NCBI RefSeq assembly: GCF_048820915.1
Contig: NZ_JBMERR010000001.1
Coordinates: 303,211-367,210, forward strand
DNA from: Cribrihabitans_A pelagius
GTDB lineage: Bacteria; Pseudomonadota; Alphaproteobacteria; Rhodobacterales; Rhodobacteraceae
DNA: 64,000 bases
Direction: 5' to 3'
Part shown: in pieces, positions 24,519 through 33,211 of the stretch
Position numbering within the stretch: the first letter of the stretch is position 1
How the letters are laid out: each line of letters opens with the position of its first letter
The notes under the pieces: model-generated
Databases searched by the model: none
What the model was told of the DNA's origin: nothing
The model's input: the letters and a program-made list of their open reading frames with translations, nothing else
Translations under genes and position numbers: made by a program

Positions 24519-25205
24519 TTATCCCTGTGCAAGGTCCGGAATGGCGGTGAGATCCTTGAGCACATGCTGAGGGCGCCAGGGCAGGCGGTCGACCGGCTCC
24601 TGCGCCCGGTTCACCCAGGCGGTGGTGAATCCGTAGCCGGTGGCGCCTGCCGCATCCCAGCCGTTGGAGGAGACGAACAGCACCTGCTCCGGCGCGCAGC
24701 CAAAGCGCTGGCCGACCAGGTCATAGACCCGCGAGTCCGGCTTGAAGATGCCGACGCTTTCCACCGAGAGCACATCGTCCAAAAGATCGCCGATCCCGGC
24801 CGACTGCACTGCGCCGTCGAGCATGGCGGGCGAGCCGTTCGACAGGATCGCGGTGTTGAGCCCGGCCTGTTTCAGGCTGCTCAGCATCTGCGGCACCTCG
24901 GGGAAGGCCTCCAGCTGCCAGTAAAGGTCCAGCAGCCGCTGGCGCAGGGCGGCGTCTCCGTCCAGCCCTTCGGCTTCCAGCGCCCAGTCGAGCCCCTCCT
25001 GCGTGACCTGCCAGAAATCCGCATGGGCGCCGGTGATCGCGCGCAGCCAGGTGTATTGCAGCTGCTTCAGCCGCCAATACGAAGACAGCGCCTGCCAGCG
25101 GCCGAGCGCGGCGGCAAACTGCGGTTCGGCGGCGGCTTGGCGGGCGGCGGCGGCAACGTCGAACAGCGTGCCGTAGGCATCGAAGATGCAGGTGGTGATG
25201 GGCAT
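24519..25205 (-). CDS. Haloacid dehalogenase, type II (L-2-haloacid dehalogenase)
   Basis: 228 residues. HAD motif I is 'CIFDAYGTLFDV' with the nucleophile Asp near residue 8. Motif II is 'AILSNGSPAML', motif III the Lys in 'GIFKPDSRVYDL', and motif IV 'FVSSNGWDAAGATGYGF', which is characteristic of type II haloacid dehalogenases. The enzyme replaces the halogen of L-2-haloalkanoic acids with hydroxyl. The start at 25205 gives the expected N-terminus 'MPITTCIFDAYGT'. It heads the three-gene minus-strand group, which suggests degradation of a halogenated or hydroxylated acid. Confidence 0.85.
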   Translation of the reverse strand: MPITTCIFDAYGTLFDVAAAARQAAAEPQFAAALGRWQALSSYWRLKQLQYTWLRAITGAHADFWQVTQEGLDWALEAEGLDGDAALRQRLLDLYWQLEAFPEVPQMLSSLKQAGLNTAILSNGSPAMLDGAVQSAGIGDLLDDVLSVESVGIFKPDSRVYDLVGQRFGCAPEQVLFVSSNGWDAAGATGYGFTTAWVNRAQEPVDRLPWRPQHVLKDLTAIPDLAQG

Positions 25206-25450
25206 GCGCGGTATCCTCCCTGTCCAGCGTGTCTGGCGTGTCCGGTCGTTTCGGCGCCTGGGGTGCTGGCGCGGTTCTCCCCGCGGCAGGCTAAGCGAAA
25301 ACCGCGCGCGGGCGCCAGCGGCAATCCGCGCCTGCGTGCGGCAGTGGAAATCCGCGCCTGCGGGCGCTGGGGGCAATCGGGTTTACATCCGGGCCATGTT
25401 CTATAGGCTGCACCGTTTCTGAACCCGAAGCAAAACCGATTGGAGGTCTT

Positions 25451-25879
25451 ATGACCGGGGTAAAAAACGGCGATACCGTGCGCATCCACTACACGGGCAA
25501 ACTGACGGACGGCACCGTCTTTGACAGCTCCGAAGGGCGCGATCCGCTGGAATTCACCGTTGGTTCCGGCCAAGTGATCGCGGGCATGGACGCCGGGCTG
25601 CAGGGCATGGAGCCTGGCGAGAAGAAGACGCTCAGCATCGATTGCGCCGACGCCTACGGCCCGGCCGATCCGAACGCGCGCCAGGCCATCCCGCGTGAAG
25701 GCATCCCGGCCGAGATCCCGCTGGAAATCGGCACCCAGCTGCAGATGCAGAGCCCTGAGGGCCAGGTGCTGCCGGTCACCGTGGCCGAAGTCACTGAAGA
25801 GACCGTGACGCTGGACGCCAACCACTTCCTGGCGGGCAAAGACCTGGTTTTCGACATCGAGCTGGTCTCGGTCGCCTGA
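25451..25879 (+). CDS. FKBP-type peptidyl-prolyl cis-trans isomerase, SlyD-like
   Basis: 142 residues. The FKBP part is split around an insert-in-flap chaperone domain, as in SlyD: 'VRIHYTGKLTDGTVFDSSEG', 'PLEFTVGSGQVIAGMDAGL' and 'GMEPGEKKTLSI' come before the insert, and 'VDANHFLAGKDLVFDIELV'-type sequence (here 'LDANHFLAGKDLVFDIEL') after it. The histidine-rich metal-binding tail of E. coli SlyD is absent. It helps proline-limited folding in the cytoplasm. A GGAGG ribosome site precedes the ATG by about five bases. It stands alone, divergent from the haloacid dehalogenase group. Confidence 0.9.
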   Translation: MTGVKNGDTVRIHYTGKLTDGTVFDSSEGRDPLEFTVGSGQVIAGMDAGLQGMEPGEKKTLSIDCADAYGPADPNARQAIPREGIPAEIPLEIGTQLQMQSPEGQVLPVTVAEVTEETVTLDANHFLAGKDLVFDIELVSVA

Positions 25880-26254
25880 AACGGTCCGCGGGCCGGTCCC
25901 GCCTTTGCCGCCGCGCAATCCCTGGGGAGGCGCGGCCAGAGCGGGATGGCGCGGCGCGCAAAAAAAGGCGGCGGGGTGCTGCCGCCCGGCGGACGGCGCC
26001 CTCCCGCCGGAGGCCGCCGCCGCCCGTTGGGCCGGGCAGCGCGGCAAGCCGCGGTCCGGTCCGGTGAGGCGCTGCCGGTCAGCGGCGCGGGCGTTGCCTT
26101 TGGGTGGCCGGTTGGCAATGAAGGCGCTGAAGCGCTGCCCTTTGTCCTTGCTCCTCTTGAGGCGGGAGCCCTTCCCCGCGCAGGGCGAGCCGTAATTTCT
26201 GCCACCCCCTCGAGACGGTTGCGGTGGCCGGATGGTCCTGCGACACTCTTTTGG
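25880..26254. other. Gene-free stretch with orphan hairpins and repeat core
   Basis: 375 bp without a convincing gene. It contains a terminator-like hairpin facing the minus strand (25960-25986), further GGCGGC/GCCGCC hairpins around 25981-26023, and a GTTGGGCCGGGC core (26024-26035) related to the repeats near 16112, 16658 and 43851. The acetyltransferase gene follows. Confidence 0.5.
25960..25986 (-). terminator. Orphan terminator-like hairpin
   Basis: On the minus strand, the stem GGCGGC ... GCCGCC (25967-25972 with 25981-25986) is followed by a run of seven T (25960-25966). No minus-strand gene ends nearby, so it may be a relic or part of the local repeat element rather than an active terminator. 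Confidence 0.4.
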
Positions 26255-27058
26255 ATGACGCTCCAGATCCTCTCCGCTGACAGCCTTGCGCGCGACCTTC
26301 GGGCCATGGGTATCTCGCCTGGGGACGGGCTGTTCGTTCATGCCTCGGCGCGGGCGATCGGCCCGGCGGCCGGTGGCGCGCGCAGCATCATCAAGGCTTT
26401 GCTGGATTCGGTTGGGCAAAACGGCCTAGTCGGAATGCCAGCCTTTTCGCTGGACGCATATTTTCCGTCTCACGTCGAAGCAGATACTCTCTCCACCGGT
26501 GAGATCGCCGCCATCGAACGCGCCGTCCCGGGCTTTGATCCCCTGCGGTCCCCGGCCTCCGGCATGGGAATCATTGCAGAGACGTTCCGGACCTGGCCGG
26601 GGACCGTGCGCAGCGGGCATCCGGCGGTATCCGTCTGTCTGAACGGCAGAGATGCGCAGTCGTACGCGGCGCCCCATTCCCTGGCCTGGGCCACAGGACA
26701 GGAGACGCCGCTCGGCCGCCTGGCGCACCGGAAGAATATGAAGCTTCTGCTGATCGGCGTGGGGTGGAATAGGTGCTCGGCGCTGCACACCGCCGAAACC
26801 CTTGCGCGGTACCGGCGGACCAAACTGCGCCGGTTCAAGACTGGTCCCGGCAGCGCGGAATGGATCGAGACACCGGATGTGGCCGACGATCTGGGGCGGC
26901 TCTTTCCTGCGGCCGGCGCGGCCTTTGAGGCCACCGGGCAAGTCGCCAGCGGAACCCTGGGGCAGGCGGTCTGCAAGATCTGCCCTCTTGGGGCATTGGT
27001 GGCCTTCGCGTCCGGCTGGATCAGTGACGCCAACAGGGACAGCGGTGATCGCCACTGA
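26255..27058 (+). CDS. AAC(3) family N-acetyltransferase
   Basis: 267 residues with the layout of the Antibiotic_NAT (aminoglycoside 3-N-acetyltransferase) family: 'GDGLFVHASARAIGPAAGG' near residue 24, 'GLVGMPAFSL' near 58, 'SGHPAVSVCLNG' near 120, and 'LLLIGVGWNRCSALHTAET' near 165, with His and Glu in the expected catalytic area. Resistance enzymes of this family acetylate the 3-amino group of aminoglycosides, but many chromosomal relatives have other or unknown substrates. The ATG at 26255 is chosen because the protein matches the family from there; the frame is open far upstream without family character. It is a single gene flanked by repeat-rich DNA. Confidence 0.75.
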   Translation: MTLQILSADSLARDLRAMGISPGDGLFVHASARAIGPAAGGARSIIKALLDSVGQNGLVGMPAFSLDAYFPSHVEADTLSTGEIAAIERAVPGFDPLRSPASGMGIIAETFRTWPGTVRSGHPAVSVCLNGRDAQSYAAPHSLAWATGQETPLGRLAHRKNMKLLLIGVGWNRCSALHTAETLARYRRTKLRRFKTGPGSAEWIETPDVADDLGRLFPAAGAAFEATGQVASGTLGQAVCKICPLGALVAFASGWISDANRDSGDRH

Positions 27059-27269
27059 CTGCCGGGGCGCGCTGGCACGGCCCGGCAAGGCCGTAAGCAA
27101 GAGGGCGCGCGGAGCCCCCGCCATTTGCAGTGCGTGGAGCAGCCGGACGATCGGCCCGCGCGGGCCGGCAATGCGCGGTCTTTCTCGGTTCTTGAGAATT
27201 CCGATAAGGATTGGGTGCTGCCATCGCGTTGAGTTCGAAGGATCTTCCCGCCCGCCGCCCCCGGGCACA

Positions 27270-27297
27270 GAAAAGGGAGCCCGAAGGCGCCCTTTCG
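27270..27297 (-). terminator. Terminator of the fabA-fabB-fabI unit
   Basis: On the minus strand, AAAGGG-c-GCC-TTCG-GGC-t-CCCTTTTC forms a stem with a UUCG-type tetraloop and one internal mismatch, followed by a short T-run. It starts 27 bases past the fabI stop, in the right orientation to end the fatty acid synthesis transcript. Confidence 0.75.
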
Positions 27298-27323
27298 AAA
27301 CGGTGCGATTCAGCGGCGGACGC

Positions 27324-28115
27324 TCAGAGATGCTCCTGCTGCGGCATGCCCAGCACGTGGAAGCCGCCGTCGACGCGGATAACCTCGCCTGTGGTGCAGC
27401 GGCCGGCGTCGGAGGCAAGGTAGACCGCGGTGCCGCCCACGGCTTCGAGCGTTGCGTTGTCGCGCAGCGGCGCGTTCTGGGCGGTGTGCTTGAAGGTCTT
27501 GCGCGCGCCGCCAATCGCCGCGCCCGCCAGGGTCTTCATCGGCCCGGGCGAGATCGCGTTCACCCGGATGCCGTCGGGGCCGAGGTCGTTGGCGAGGTAG
27601 CGGGTCGCCGATTCCAGCGCCGCCTTGGCCACGCCCATCACGTTGTAGTTCGGCACCACCCGGTTCGAGCCCTGGTAGGTCAGCGTCATCAGGCTGCCGC
27701 CCTTCTCCTGCATCAGCGGGTAGGCGCGGCGCGCCACGTCGATGAAGGAATAGGCCGAGATGTCCATGGAGTTCTTGAAGTTGGCGCGGGAGGTGTTGAG
27801 GAACCGCCCGGTCAGCTCGGACTTGTCGGAATAGGCAATAGCGTGCACCACAAAGTCGATGCTGTCCCAGCGCGCCGCGAGCTCACCAAAGGCGGTGTCG
27901 AGCGAGGCATCGTCAGTCACGTCCGCGTCCACCATGAAGTCGGAGCCGACGCTGGCGGCAAGCGGTTCCAGCCGTTTGCCGAAAGCCTCGCCCTGGTAGG
28001 TGAAGGCCAGCTCGGCGCCCGCCTCATGCATCGCCTTGGCGATGCCCCAGGCGATGGAGCGGTCGTTGGCGACACCCATGATCAGGCCGCGCTTTCCGGT
28101 GAGAATTCCAGCCAT
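27324..28115 (-). CDS. fabI: Enoyl-[acyl-carrier-protein] reductase (NADH)
   Basis: 263 residues, SDR superfamily. The nucleotide site is 'GLIMGVANDRSIAWGIAKAM' near residue 9, as in all FabI proteins. The catalytic pair is the Tyr/Lys in 'NYNVMGVAK' (Y-x6-K) near 155-165, and 'ISPGPMKTLA' closes the substrate loop. It reduces trans-2-enoyl-ACP, the last step of each fatty acid elongation cycle, and is the target of triclosan-type inhibitors. It follows fabB with a 7-bp gap and shares its transcript. Confidence 0.95.
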   Translation of the reverse strand: MAGILTGKRGLIMGVANDRSIAWGIAKAMHEAGAELAFTYQGEAFGKRLEPLAASVGSDFMVDADVTDDASLDTAFGELAARWDSIDFVVHAIAYSDKSELTGRFLNTSRANFKNSMDISAYSFIDVARRAYPLMQEKGGSLMTLTYQGSNRVVPNYNVMGVAKAALESATRYLANDLGPDGIRVNAISPGPMKTLAGAAIGGARKTFKHTAQNAPLRDNATLEAVGGTAVYLASDAGRCTTGEVIRVDGGFHVLGMPQQEHL

Positions 28116-28122
28116 TCCGGCG

Positions 28123-29352
28123 TTACCCCTTGTACTTGCTCAAAACCATCGAGCCATTGGTGCCGCCAAAGCCGAAACTGTTGGTCATCACCGAATCGAG
28201 ACCGGCGTTCTCCACCAGCCCGGTTGCGATTTCGCCGGGCTCGATGCCTTCGGCGAGGGTGTCGACGTTGATCGACGGTGCGATGAAATCCTGATCCAGC
28301 ATCAGCAGGCAGAAGATCGCCTCCAGCGCGCCGGCCGCGCCCTGGGCATGGCCTGTCATCGACTTGGTCGACGACACCGGCGGCACCTGACCGGTGCCGA
28401 AGACGCGGCGCGCGGCCTCGATCTCACCCACGTCGCCGACGGGCGTCGAGGTGCCATGCGCGTTGATGTAGCTGACCTTGCGGCTTTCGGGCACGGTCTG
28501 CAGCGCCAGGCGCATCGCGCGCTCGCCGCCTTCGCCCGAGGGCGCCACCATGTCGTGCCCGTCCGAGGTCGCGGCAAAGCCGGTCACTTCGGCATAGATC
28601 TTGGCACCGCGCGCCAAGGCGTGCTCCAGATCCTCCAGCACCACGATGCCGCCGCCGCCGGAGATCACGAAACCGTCGCGGTCCTGGTCGAAGGCGCGGG
28701 AGGCCTTCTCCGGCGTGTCATTGTACTTCGAGGACATCGCGCCCATGGCGTCGAACAGGCAGGAGAGGGTCCAGTCCAGCTCCTCGCCGCCGCCGGCAAA
28801 CATCACGTCCTGCTTGCCCATCATGATCTGTTCCGCAGCATTGCCGATGCAGTGCAGCGAGGTCGAGCAGGCCGAGGTGATCGAGTAGTTAATGCCCTTG
28901 ATCTTGAAGGCGGTCGCAAGGTTCGCCGAGATCGTGGAGGACATGCATTTCGGCACCGCGAAGGGTCCGATACGCTTGGTCGCGCCGGTTTTCAGCACCA
29001 CCTGATGCGCTGCCAGCATGGCGCTGGTGGACGGCCCGCCGGAGCCTGCCACCAGGCCGGTGCGCTCGTTCACCACTTGGTCCTCGCCAAGGCCCGCATC
29101 CGCAATTGCCTGGCTCATCGCGATATGCGCATAGGCCGCACCCGGCCCCATGAAGCGCAGGGTCCGTTTGTCCACGTGCTGGGCCACGTCGATCTTGAGG
29201 GTGCCGGCCACCTGGCTGCGGAAGCCGTGCTCCGCCATTTCCGGGCTGGCCTCGATGCCGGATCTGCCGGCTTTCAGAGAGGCGAGAACCTCTTCGGCAT
29301 TGTTCCCGATGGAGGAGACGATCCCCAATCCGGTGACGACGACGCGACGCAT
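28123..29352 (-). CDS. fabB: Beta-ketoacyl-ACP synthase I
   Basis: 409 residues of the condensing-enzyme family. The active-site Cys is in 'TSACSTSLHC' near residue 163, the two catalytic His are in 'NAHGTSTPVGD' near 300 and 'GHAQGAAGALE' near 335, and the Lys is in 'SSTKSMTGH'. Together with FabA it makes unsaturated fatty acids: FabB elongates the cis-3-decenoyl-ACP produced by FabA. It lies between fabA (55-bp gap) and fabI (7-bp gap), the usual order in Rhodobacterales. Confidence 0.95.
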   Translation of the reverse strand: MRRVVVTGLGIVSSIGNNAEEVLASLKAGRSGIEASPEMAEHGFRSQVAGTLKIDVAQHVDKRTLRFMGPGAAYAHIAMSQAIADAGLGEDQVVNERTGLVAGSGGPSTSAMLAAHQVVLKTGATKRIGPFAVPKCMSSTISANLATAFKIKGINYSITSACSTSLHCIGNAAEQIMMGKQDVMFAGGGEELDWTLSCLFDAMGAMSSKYNDTPEKASRAFDQDRDGFVISGGGGIVVLEDLEHALARGAKIYAEVTGFAATSDGHDMVAPSGEGGERAMRLALQTVPESRKVSYINAHGTSTPVGDVGEIEAARRVFGTGQVPPVSSTKSMTGHAQGAAGALEAIFCLLMLDQDFIAPSINVDTLAEGIEPGEIATGLVENAGLDSVMTNSFGFGGTNGSMVLSKYKG

Positions 29353-29407
29353 GTGCGCTCTCCTGTTTCCTGAAATGTGAATGCGGCGGCGGCCTGTCAG
29401 CTTACGG

Positions 29408-29917
29408 TCAGTTTTCCGACAGCGCCACTTTCATGTCCTTGACCTGGTAGATCACCTCACCGTCCGCTTCCACGATGCCATCGGCCACACCCATGGTCAG
29501 GCGGCGGGTCTGCACGGCCTTGGTGAAGTTGACCCGGTAGGTCAGCATCTTGCGGTCCGGGCGCACCATGCCGGTGAGCTTCACTTCGCCCACGCCAAGC
29601 GCATAGCCGCGCCCCTGCCAGCCGCGCCAGCCGAGGTTGAAGCCGGTCAGCTGCCACAACCCGTCGAGGCCGAGGCAGCCGGGCATGATCGGGTTGCCGG
29701 GGAAGTGGCAGTCGAAGAACCACAGGTCCGGCTTGATGTCGAATTCCGCGATCACGTGGCCTTTGCCGTGCTCGCCGCCATCCCCGCTGATATCGGTGAT
29801 GCGGTCCATCATCAGCATCGGCGGCTCGGGCAGCTGGGCGTTGCCGGGTCCGAACAGCTCGCCCCTCGCGCATTTCAGCAAATCGTCTTTGTCAAAGCTG
29901 CTCGGGTAGTCGGCCAT
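29408..29917 (-). CDS. fabA: 3-hydroxydecanoyl-ACP dehydratase/isomerase
   Basis: 169 residues, the usual FabA length. The active-site His is in 'DCHFPGNPIMPGCLGLD' near residue 70, and the N-terminus 'SFDKDDLLKCARGELFG' is typical. It dehydrates 3-hydroxydecanoyl-ACP and isomerises the product to cis-3-decenoyl-ACP, the branch point to unsaturated fatty acids. First gene of fabA-fabB-fabI and divergent from irr, 209 bp apart; this divergent pair is common in roseobacters. Confidence 0.95.
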   Translation of the reverse strand: MADYPSSFDKDDLLKCARGELFGPGNAQLPEPPMLMMDRITDISGDGGEHGKGHVIAEFDIKPDLWFFDCHFPGNPIMPGCLGLDGLWQLTGFNLGWRGWQGRGYALGVGEVKLTGMVRPDRKMLTYRVNFTKAVQTRRLTMGVADGIVEADGEVIYQVKDMKVALSEN

Positions 29918-30126
29918 TCGGGCGCATCTCCTGCTGGGGTCCGGTGCGGATACGGGGATCCGGAGTGATTATCTGGTTCCCTGTAACACCCGGTCCGAGG
30001 GTCCTGCAAGGGCAGGTGGCGCTGGTTGCAGCACTGAGTGTGCCATAGCTGCGAATGAATTTCATTTGAAAATCCGGGCCCGCTGGCCCTATATATACGG
30101 TCAGCAACGCGAGGCAGGAATTGCTT

Positions 30127-30543
30127 ATGACGCCAAACAGCGAAGATACGGCTACCCGCTGGCTGACCGAGGCCGGCCTGCGCCCGACCCGGCAGCGGGT
30201 GGCGCTGGCCGAGCTGCTGGTCGGCGACGGCAAGCACCGCCATATCACCGCCGAAAGCCTGTTCGAGGCCGCCAAGGCCAAGGGGGCCGCGGTGTCGCTG
30301 GCCACCGTCTACAACACTCTGCGCGCCTTCTGCGAGGCGGGTGTGCTGCAGGAAATCCCGCTCGACGGGTCGAAAAGTTACTTTGACACCAACACCCACG
30401 ACCATCCGCACTTCTTTTGGGAAGACGAAAACCGGGTCAGCGACGCGCCGGCGCAGGATCTGGTGATCCACAAGCTGCCCGAGGCGCCGGAGGGGATGGA
30501 GATCGCCTCAGTCGACGTGGTGATCCGCCTGCGCAAGCGCTGA
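30127..30543 (+). CDS. irr: Iron response regulator Irr (Fur family)
   Basis: 138 residues of the Fur superfamily. The winged-helix domain includes 'RPTRQRVALAELLV' and 'VSLATVYNTLRAFCEAG', and the dimerisation domain has 'FDTNTHDHPHFFWEDENRV', the H-D-H-P-H-F phrase of Irr rather than Fur. Alphaproteobacterial Irr represses haem and iron-using genes under iron limitation and is degraded on haem binding. The ATG at 30127 is preferred over a TTG two codons earlier because an AGGA lies seven bases upstream. An AT-rich TATATATA (30090-30097) in front may be part of its promoter. Its 3' end overlaps the convergent LysR gene by 36 bp. Confidence 0.88.
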   Translation: MTPNSEDTATRWLTEAGLRPTRQRVALAELLVGDGKHRHITAESLFEAAKAKGAAVSLATVYNTLRAFCEAGVLQEIPLDGSKSYFDTNTHDHPHFFWEDENRVSDAPAQDLVIHKLPEAPEGMEIASVDVVIRLRKR

Positions 30544-31440
30544 GCGCAGGCCGGGCAGCCTCTGCCGCAGCACCTCCCGTGCCTGCCGCGCCGGCGCGGC
30601 GGCGGGCAGGTCGGCGTGGGTTGCGAGAATCACCGGCTCCCGCGCCGCTTCATCTCTCACCGCCACCGCCCTCAGCGGCTTCCCGTCATAGCTGAACCCG
30701 CCCGGCGGCAGGCTGTAGCTCAGCCCCGCGCCTTCGCCATTGGCGGCGAGGCTGCGCAAAAGCTCCAGCGTCTCCGCCCGGTGCGCGATCCGCGGCACCA
30801 GCCCTTGCGCCTTGAACAGCCCGAGCATGTGCTGCACCGACAGCCCCTCTTGCGACAGCACCAGCGGATGCGCGGCCAGCTCCGCCAGACTCACCCCGGC
30901 CCGGGCTGCCAGCGGATGGCCGGGCGGCACCAGCGCATGGGGCGCGATGCGCTCCAGCTCCATCCGGTCAAACCCGGCGTCCAGCCCCAGGTCGTAGGTC
31001 AGCGCCAGATCCGCCTCGCCCCGGCTCAGCGCGCCGATCAGCGCCTCGAAGCCGCAGGCGCGCCAGCTCACTGCGGTGCCGGGCAGGGCCTCCCGCAGCG
31101 CCTTCAGCGCCGGGGCCAGCAGGAATGGGGCGAGATCGCTGAAACAGGCCAGCACCAGCGGTTGCCTGCCGTCTGCCGCGCCGTCGGGGTCCTCCAGCCG
31201 CGCCGCCTGGTCGAGCAGCGCCTGCGCGCGTGCCGCAAAGGCCCGCCCCTGCGGCGTCAGCGCAAGCGCCGCGCCCCGGCGGCGCAGGAACAGCGCATGG
31301 CCCAGCCGGTCCTCGATCCGGGAGAGCGCGGCGGACAGCGCAGGCTGGCTCACGTGCAGCGCTTCGGCCGCGGCCGACAAGCTGCCATGGCGGGCCACGG
31401 CGCAGACATATTCGTAGTGGCGCAGGGTAAGGTATAACAT
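30508..31440 (-). CDS. LysR family transcriptional regulator
   Basis: 310 residues. The N-terminal helix-turn-helix is 'YEYVCAVARHGSLSAAAEAL' followed by 'HVSQPALSAALSRIEDRLG' (about residues 9-47), and the rest is the periplasmic-binding-like effector domain ('PLVLACFSDLAPFLLAPAL', 'ALTYDLGLDAGFDRMELE'). It is divergent from the phytanoyl-CoA dioxygenase-like gene and probably controls it. Its tail overlaps the end of irr by 36 bp in a convergent arrangement. Confidence 0.88.
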   Translation of the reverse strand: MLYLTLRHYEYVCAVARHGSLSAAAEALHVSQPALSAALSRIEDRLGHALFLRRRGAALALTPQGRAFAARAQALLDQAARLEDPDGAADGRQPLVLACFSDLAPFLLAPALKALREALPGTAVSWRACGFEALIGALSRGEADLALTYDLGLDAGFDRMELERIAPHALVPPGHPLAARAGVSLAELAAHPLVLSQEGLSVQHMLGLFKAQGLVPRIAHRAETLELLRSLAANGEGAGLSYSLPPGGFSYDGKPLRAVAVRDEAAREPVILATHADLPAAAPARQAREVLRQRLPGLRSALAQADHHVD

Positions 31441-31451
31441 GGTAAGAAGGG

Positions 31452-31468
31452 TATATTAGCAAGATATG
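31452..31468. promoter_or_regulatory. Possible LysR-type binding site
   Basis: ATAT-N7-ATAT (31453-31456 and 31464-31467) contains a T-N11-A motif and lies just upstream of the LysR start (31440) and about 75 bp upstream of the divergent dioxygenase start. It is AT-rich against a GC-rich background. Position and symmetry fit an autoregulatory LysR site; this is inference. Confidence 0.3.
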
Positions 31469-31541
31469 ATTTGAAACTATGCCCACCGCCGGGGCAGGAA
31501 TGGCGCAACGCATTTGCAACAACCGCCAGCGGAGGCCGCCC

Positions 31542-32339
31542 ATGGTTCACCCCCTCATCACCCAGCAGCACGTCGAAGACTTCCAGCGCGACGGCGTGGT
31601 GCTGATCCGCGGGCTGTTTGCCGGTCAGGTAGAGACCCTGCGCGCCGGTATCGCCGCCAACATGGCGCAGCCGGGCCCCTATGCCTCCAACAACGAGAAG
31701 GCGGGGCAGACCGGGCGGTTCTTTGATGATTACTGCAACTGGACCCGAATCCCGGAGTTCGCGCAGGCCATCGAGGCCTCGCCGGTCGCGCAGGTGGCAG
31801 CGGATCTGATGCAATCCTCGACCGTGCAGATGTTCCACGATCACGTGCTGGTGAAGGAGCCTGGCACCTCGATGCCGACGCCCTGGCACCAGGACGGGCC
31901 TTATTACTTCGTCGATGGGCAGCAGACCATCAGCTTCTGGTCGCCCCTCGACGCGGTGGAGGAGGCAACCCTGCGCTGCGTCGCAGGCTCGCACCGCTGG
32001 GAGAAGGAAGTGCTGCCGACCCGCTGGGTGTCGGAAGAAGGCTTCTTTGCCGACGAAGGCCAGTACATGCCGGCTCCCGACCCGGAGGCTGAGGGCATGG
32101 AGATCCGCGAATATGCGATGCAGCCGGGCGATGCGGTGGCCTTCAACTTCCGCACCCTGCACGGGGCGCGCGGCAACACCAGCAGCACCCGCCGCCGGGC
32201 GTTCTCCTTGCGGCTGGTGGGCGATGATGCGCGTTATGTCGAGCGCCCGGGCCCGACCTCGCCGCCGTTTCCCGGTCACGGGATGGCGCCGGGCCAGCGC
32301 CTGCGCGAGGACTGGTTCCCGCTGCTCCTGCAGCGCTGA
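31542..32339 (+). CDS. Phytanoyl-CoA dioxygenase family protein
   Basis: 265 residues, a non-haem Fe(II)/2-oxoglutarate oxygenase. The iron triad is visible: His and Asp in 'TPWHQDGPYY' near residue 115, and the distal His in 'FRTLHGARGN' near 210. The 2-oxoglutarate-binding Arg is probably in 'RRRAFSLRLVGDD'. The ATG at 31542 has GGAGG seven bases upstream; the open frame before it has no family character. It is a single gene divergent from a LysR regulator. The substrate is unknown; relatives hydroxylate a range of small acids and acyl compounds. Confidence 0.85.
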   Translation: MVHPLITQQHVEDFQRDGVVLIRGLFAGQVETLRAGIAANMAQPGPYASNNEKAGQTGRFFDDYCNWTRIPEFAQAIEASPVAQVAADLMQSSTVQMFHDHVLVKEPGTSMPTPWHQDGPYYFVDGQQTISFWSPLDAVEEATLRCVAGSHRWEKEVLPTRWVSEEGFFADEGQYMPAPDPEAEGMEIREYAMQPGDAVAFNFRTLHGARGNTSSTRRRAFSLRLVGDDARYVERPGPTSPPFPGHGMAPGQRLREDWFPLLLQR

Positions 32340-32347
32340 GCGCAGGG

Positions 32348-33142
32348 TCAGGCGGGCTTCGCCATCTTTCCCAAGTGTGCCCAGAGGGTCGCGGCCCAAT
32401 CCGCCGCGGCCGGGTCATCGCCCGGATCGCAAACAAACTCCTGCCCGCGGGAGGCAATCCGCAAGCGGTTGCCCTCCTGCCAGCGCTCCGGTTTGCCGTG
32501 ATAGCTGAGCCCGTGCCGCACCAGCCACTCCGGCACCTGCCAGAGCGAGGGGCTGGCGCTGGGCACGGTCATCCGCAGGGCAGCGGAGGCATTGCGCGCG
32601 AGTCGGCCTTCGCCCAGCCAGAGCGCGTTGTTGGCGAGGTTTTCCGGCCGGTCCGTATGCGGATGCGGTCCGGGCAGCCCGAAATGGCGCCACCGGCCGG
32701 GCGCGCCCTCCGCACCCGGGTGGAGCAGCTCCGTGATGCGCATCATAGCAAAGATCCGGTGATGCGCGCGGGCATCGGGGTCTTCGCGCGGCGCGGAGAA
32801 ATCCCGGAACAGCCCGAAGAAGACAAACACATCGCCCGGCCCCGCGCCCTGGTTGACCAGATGCGCCTGCGCCGCGCCCTGCTGGCCCAGCACCGCAAGG
32901 CCGGGTTCCCAGGGGATCTGCGGGTCGTGATGCGCCGGGGTCTCAGTGGTGATCCCGCCCTTGCCGTGCTGCGCGGCCAGCGGACCGAGCGGGCCTGCGG
33001 CGGGGTGGCTGAGATCGGCAAAGCAAAAAGGCTCCCCCATCGCGCCCGGAATCGGCAGGCTGACCGGCACGCTGCCGATGATGGGGGACGGGCCGCCGCC
33101 GGAGGAGCTGTCGAAACCCTTGCGGGAGAAGATAATCTTCAT
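32348..33142 (-). CDS. Nmad3-like protein (nucleotide modification associated domain 3)
   Basis: 264 residues. The N-terminus 'MKIIFSRKGFDSSSGGGPSP' is the hallmark of the Nmad3 family, followed by 'LPIPGA', 'DPQIPWEPGLAVLGQQGAAQ' and 'GPGDVFVFFGLFRDF'. Families named Nmad were predicted from genomic context to take part in synthesis of modified DNA bases, often in phages. The biochemical role of Nmad3 is not established. The gene is on the same strand as, and 279 bp downstream of, a radical SAM gene, with a tandem repeat between them. Recognition rests on the N-terminal motif from memory. Confidence 0.65.
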   Translation of the reverse strand: MKIIFSRKGFDSSSGGGPSPIIGSVPVSLPIPGAMGEPFCFADLSHPAAGPLGPLAAQHGKGGITTETPAHHDPQIPWEPGLAVLGQQGAAQAHLVNQGAGPGDVFVFFGLFRDFSAPREDPDARAHHRIFAMMRITELLHPGAEGAPGRWRHFGLPGPHPHTDRPENLANNALWLGEGRLARNASAALRMTVPSASPSLWQVPEWLVRHGLSYHGKPERWQEGNRLRIASRGQEFVCDPGDDPAAADWAATLWAHLGKMAKPA

Positions 33143-33211
33143 GGGTTCTCTTGGGTGACAGGGTTCTGTTTGCCGGAAGCATCAGGGGTGCGGGGTTGGG
33201 CGGCAAGGGGA

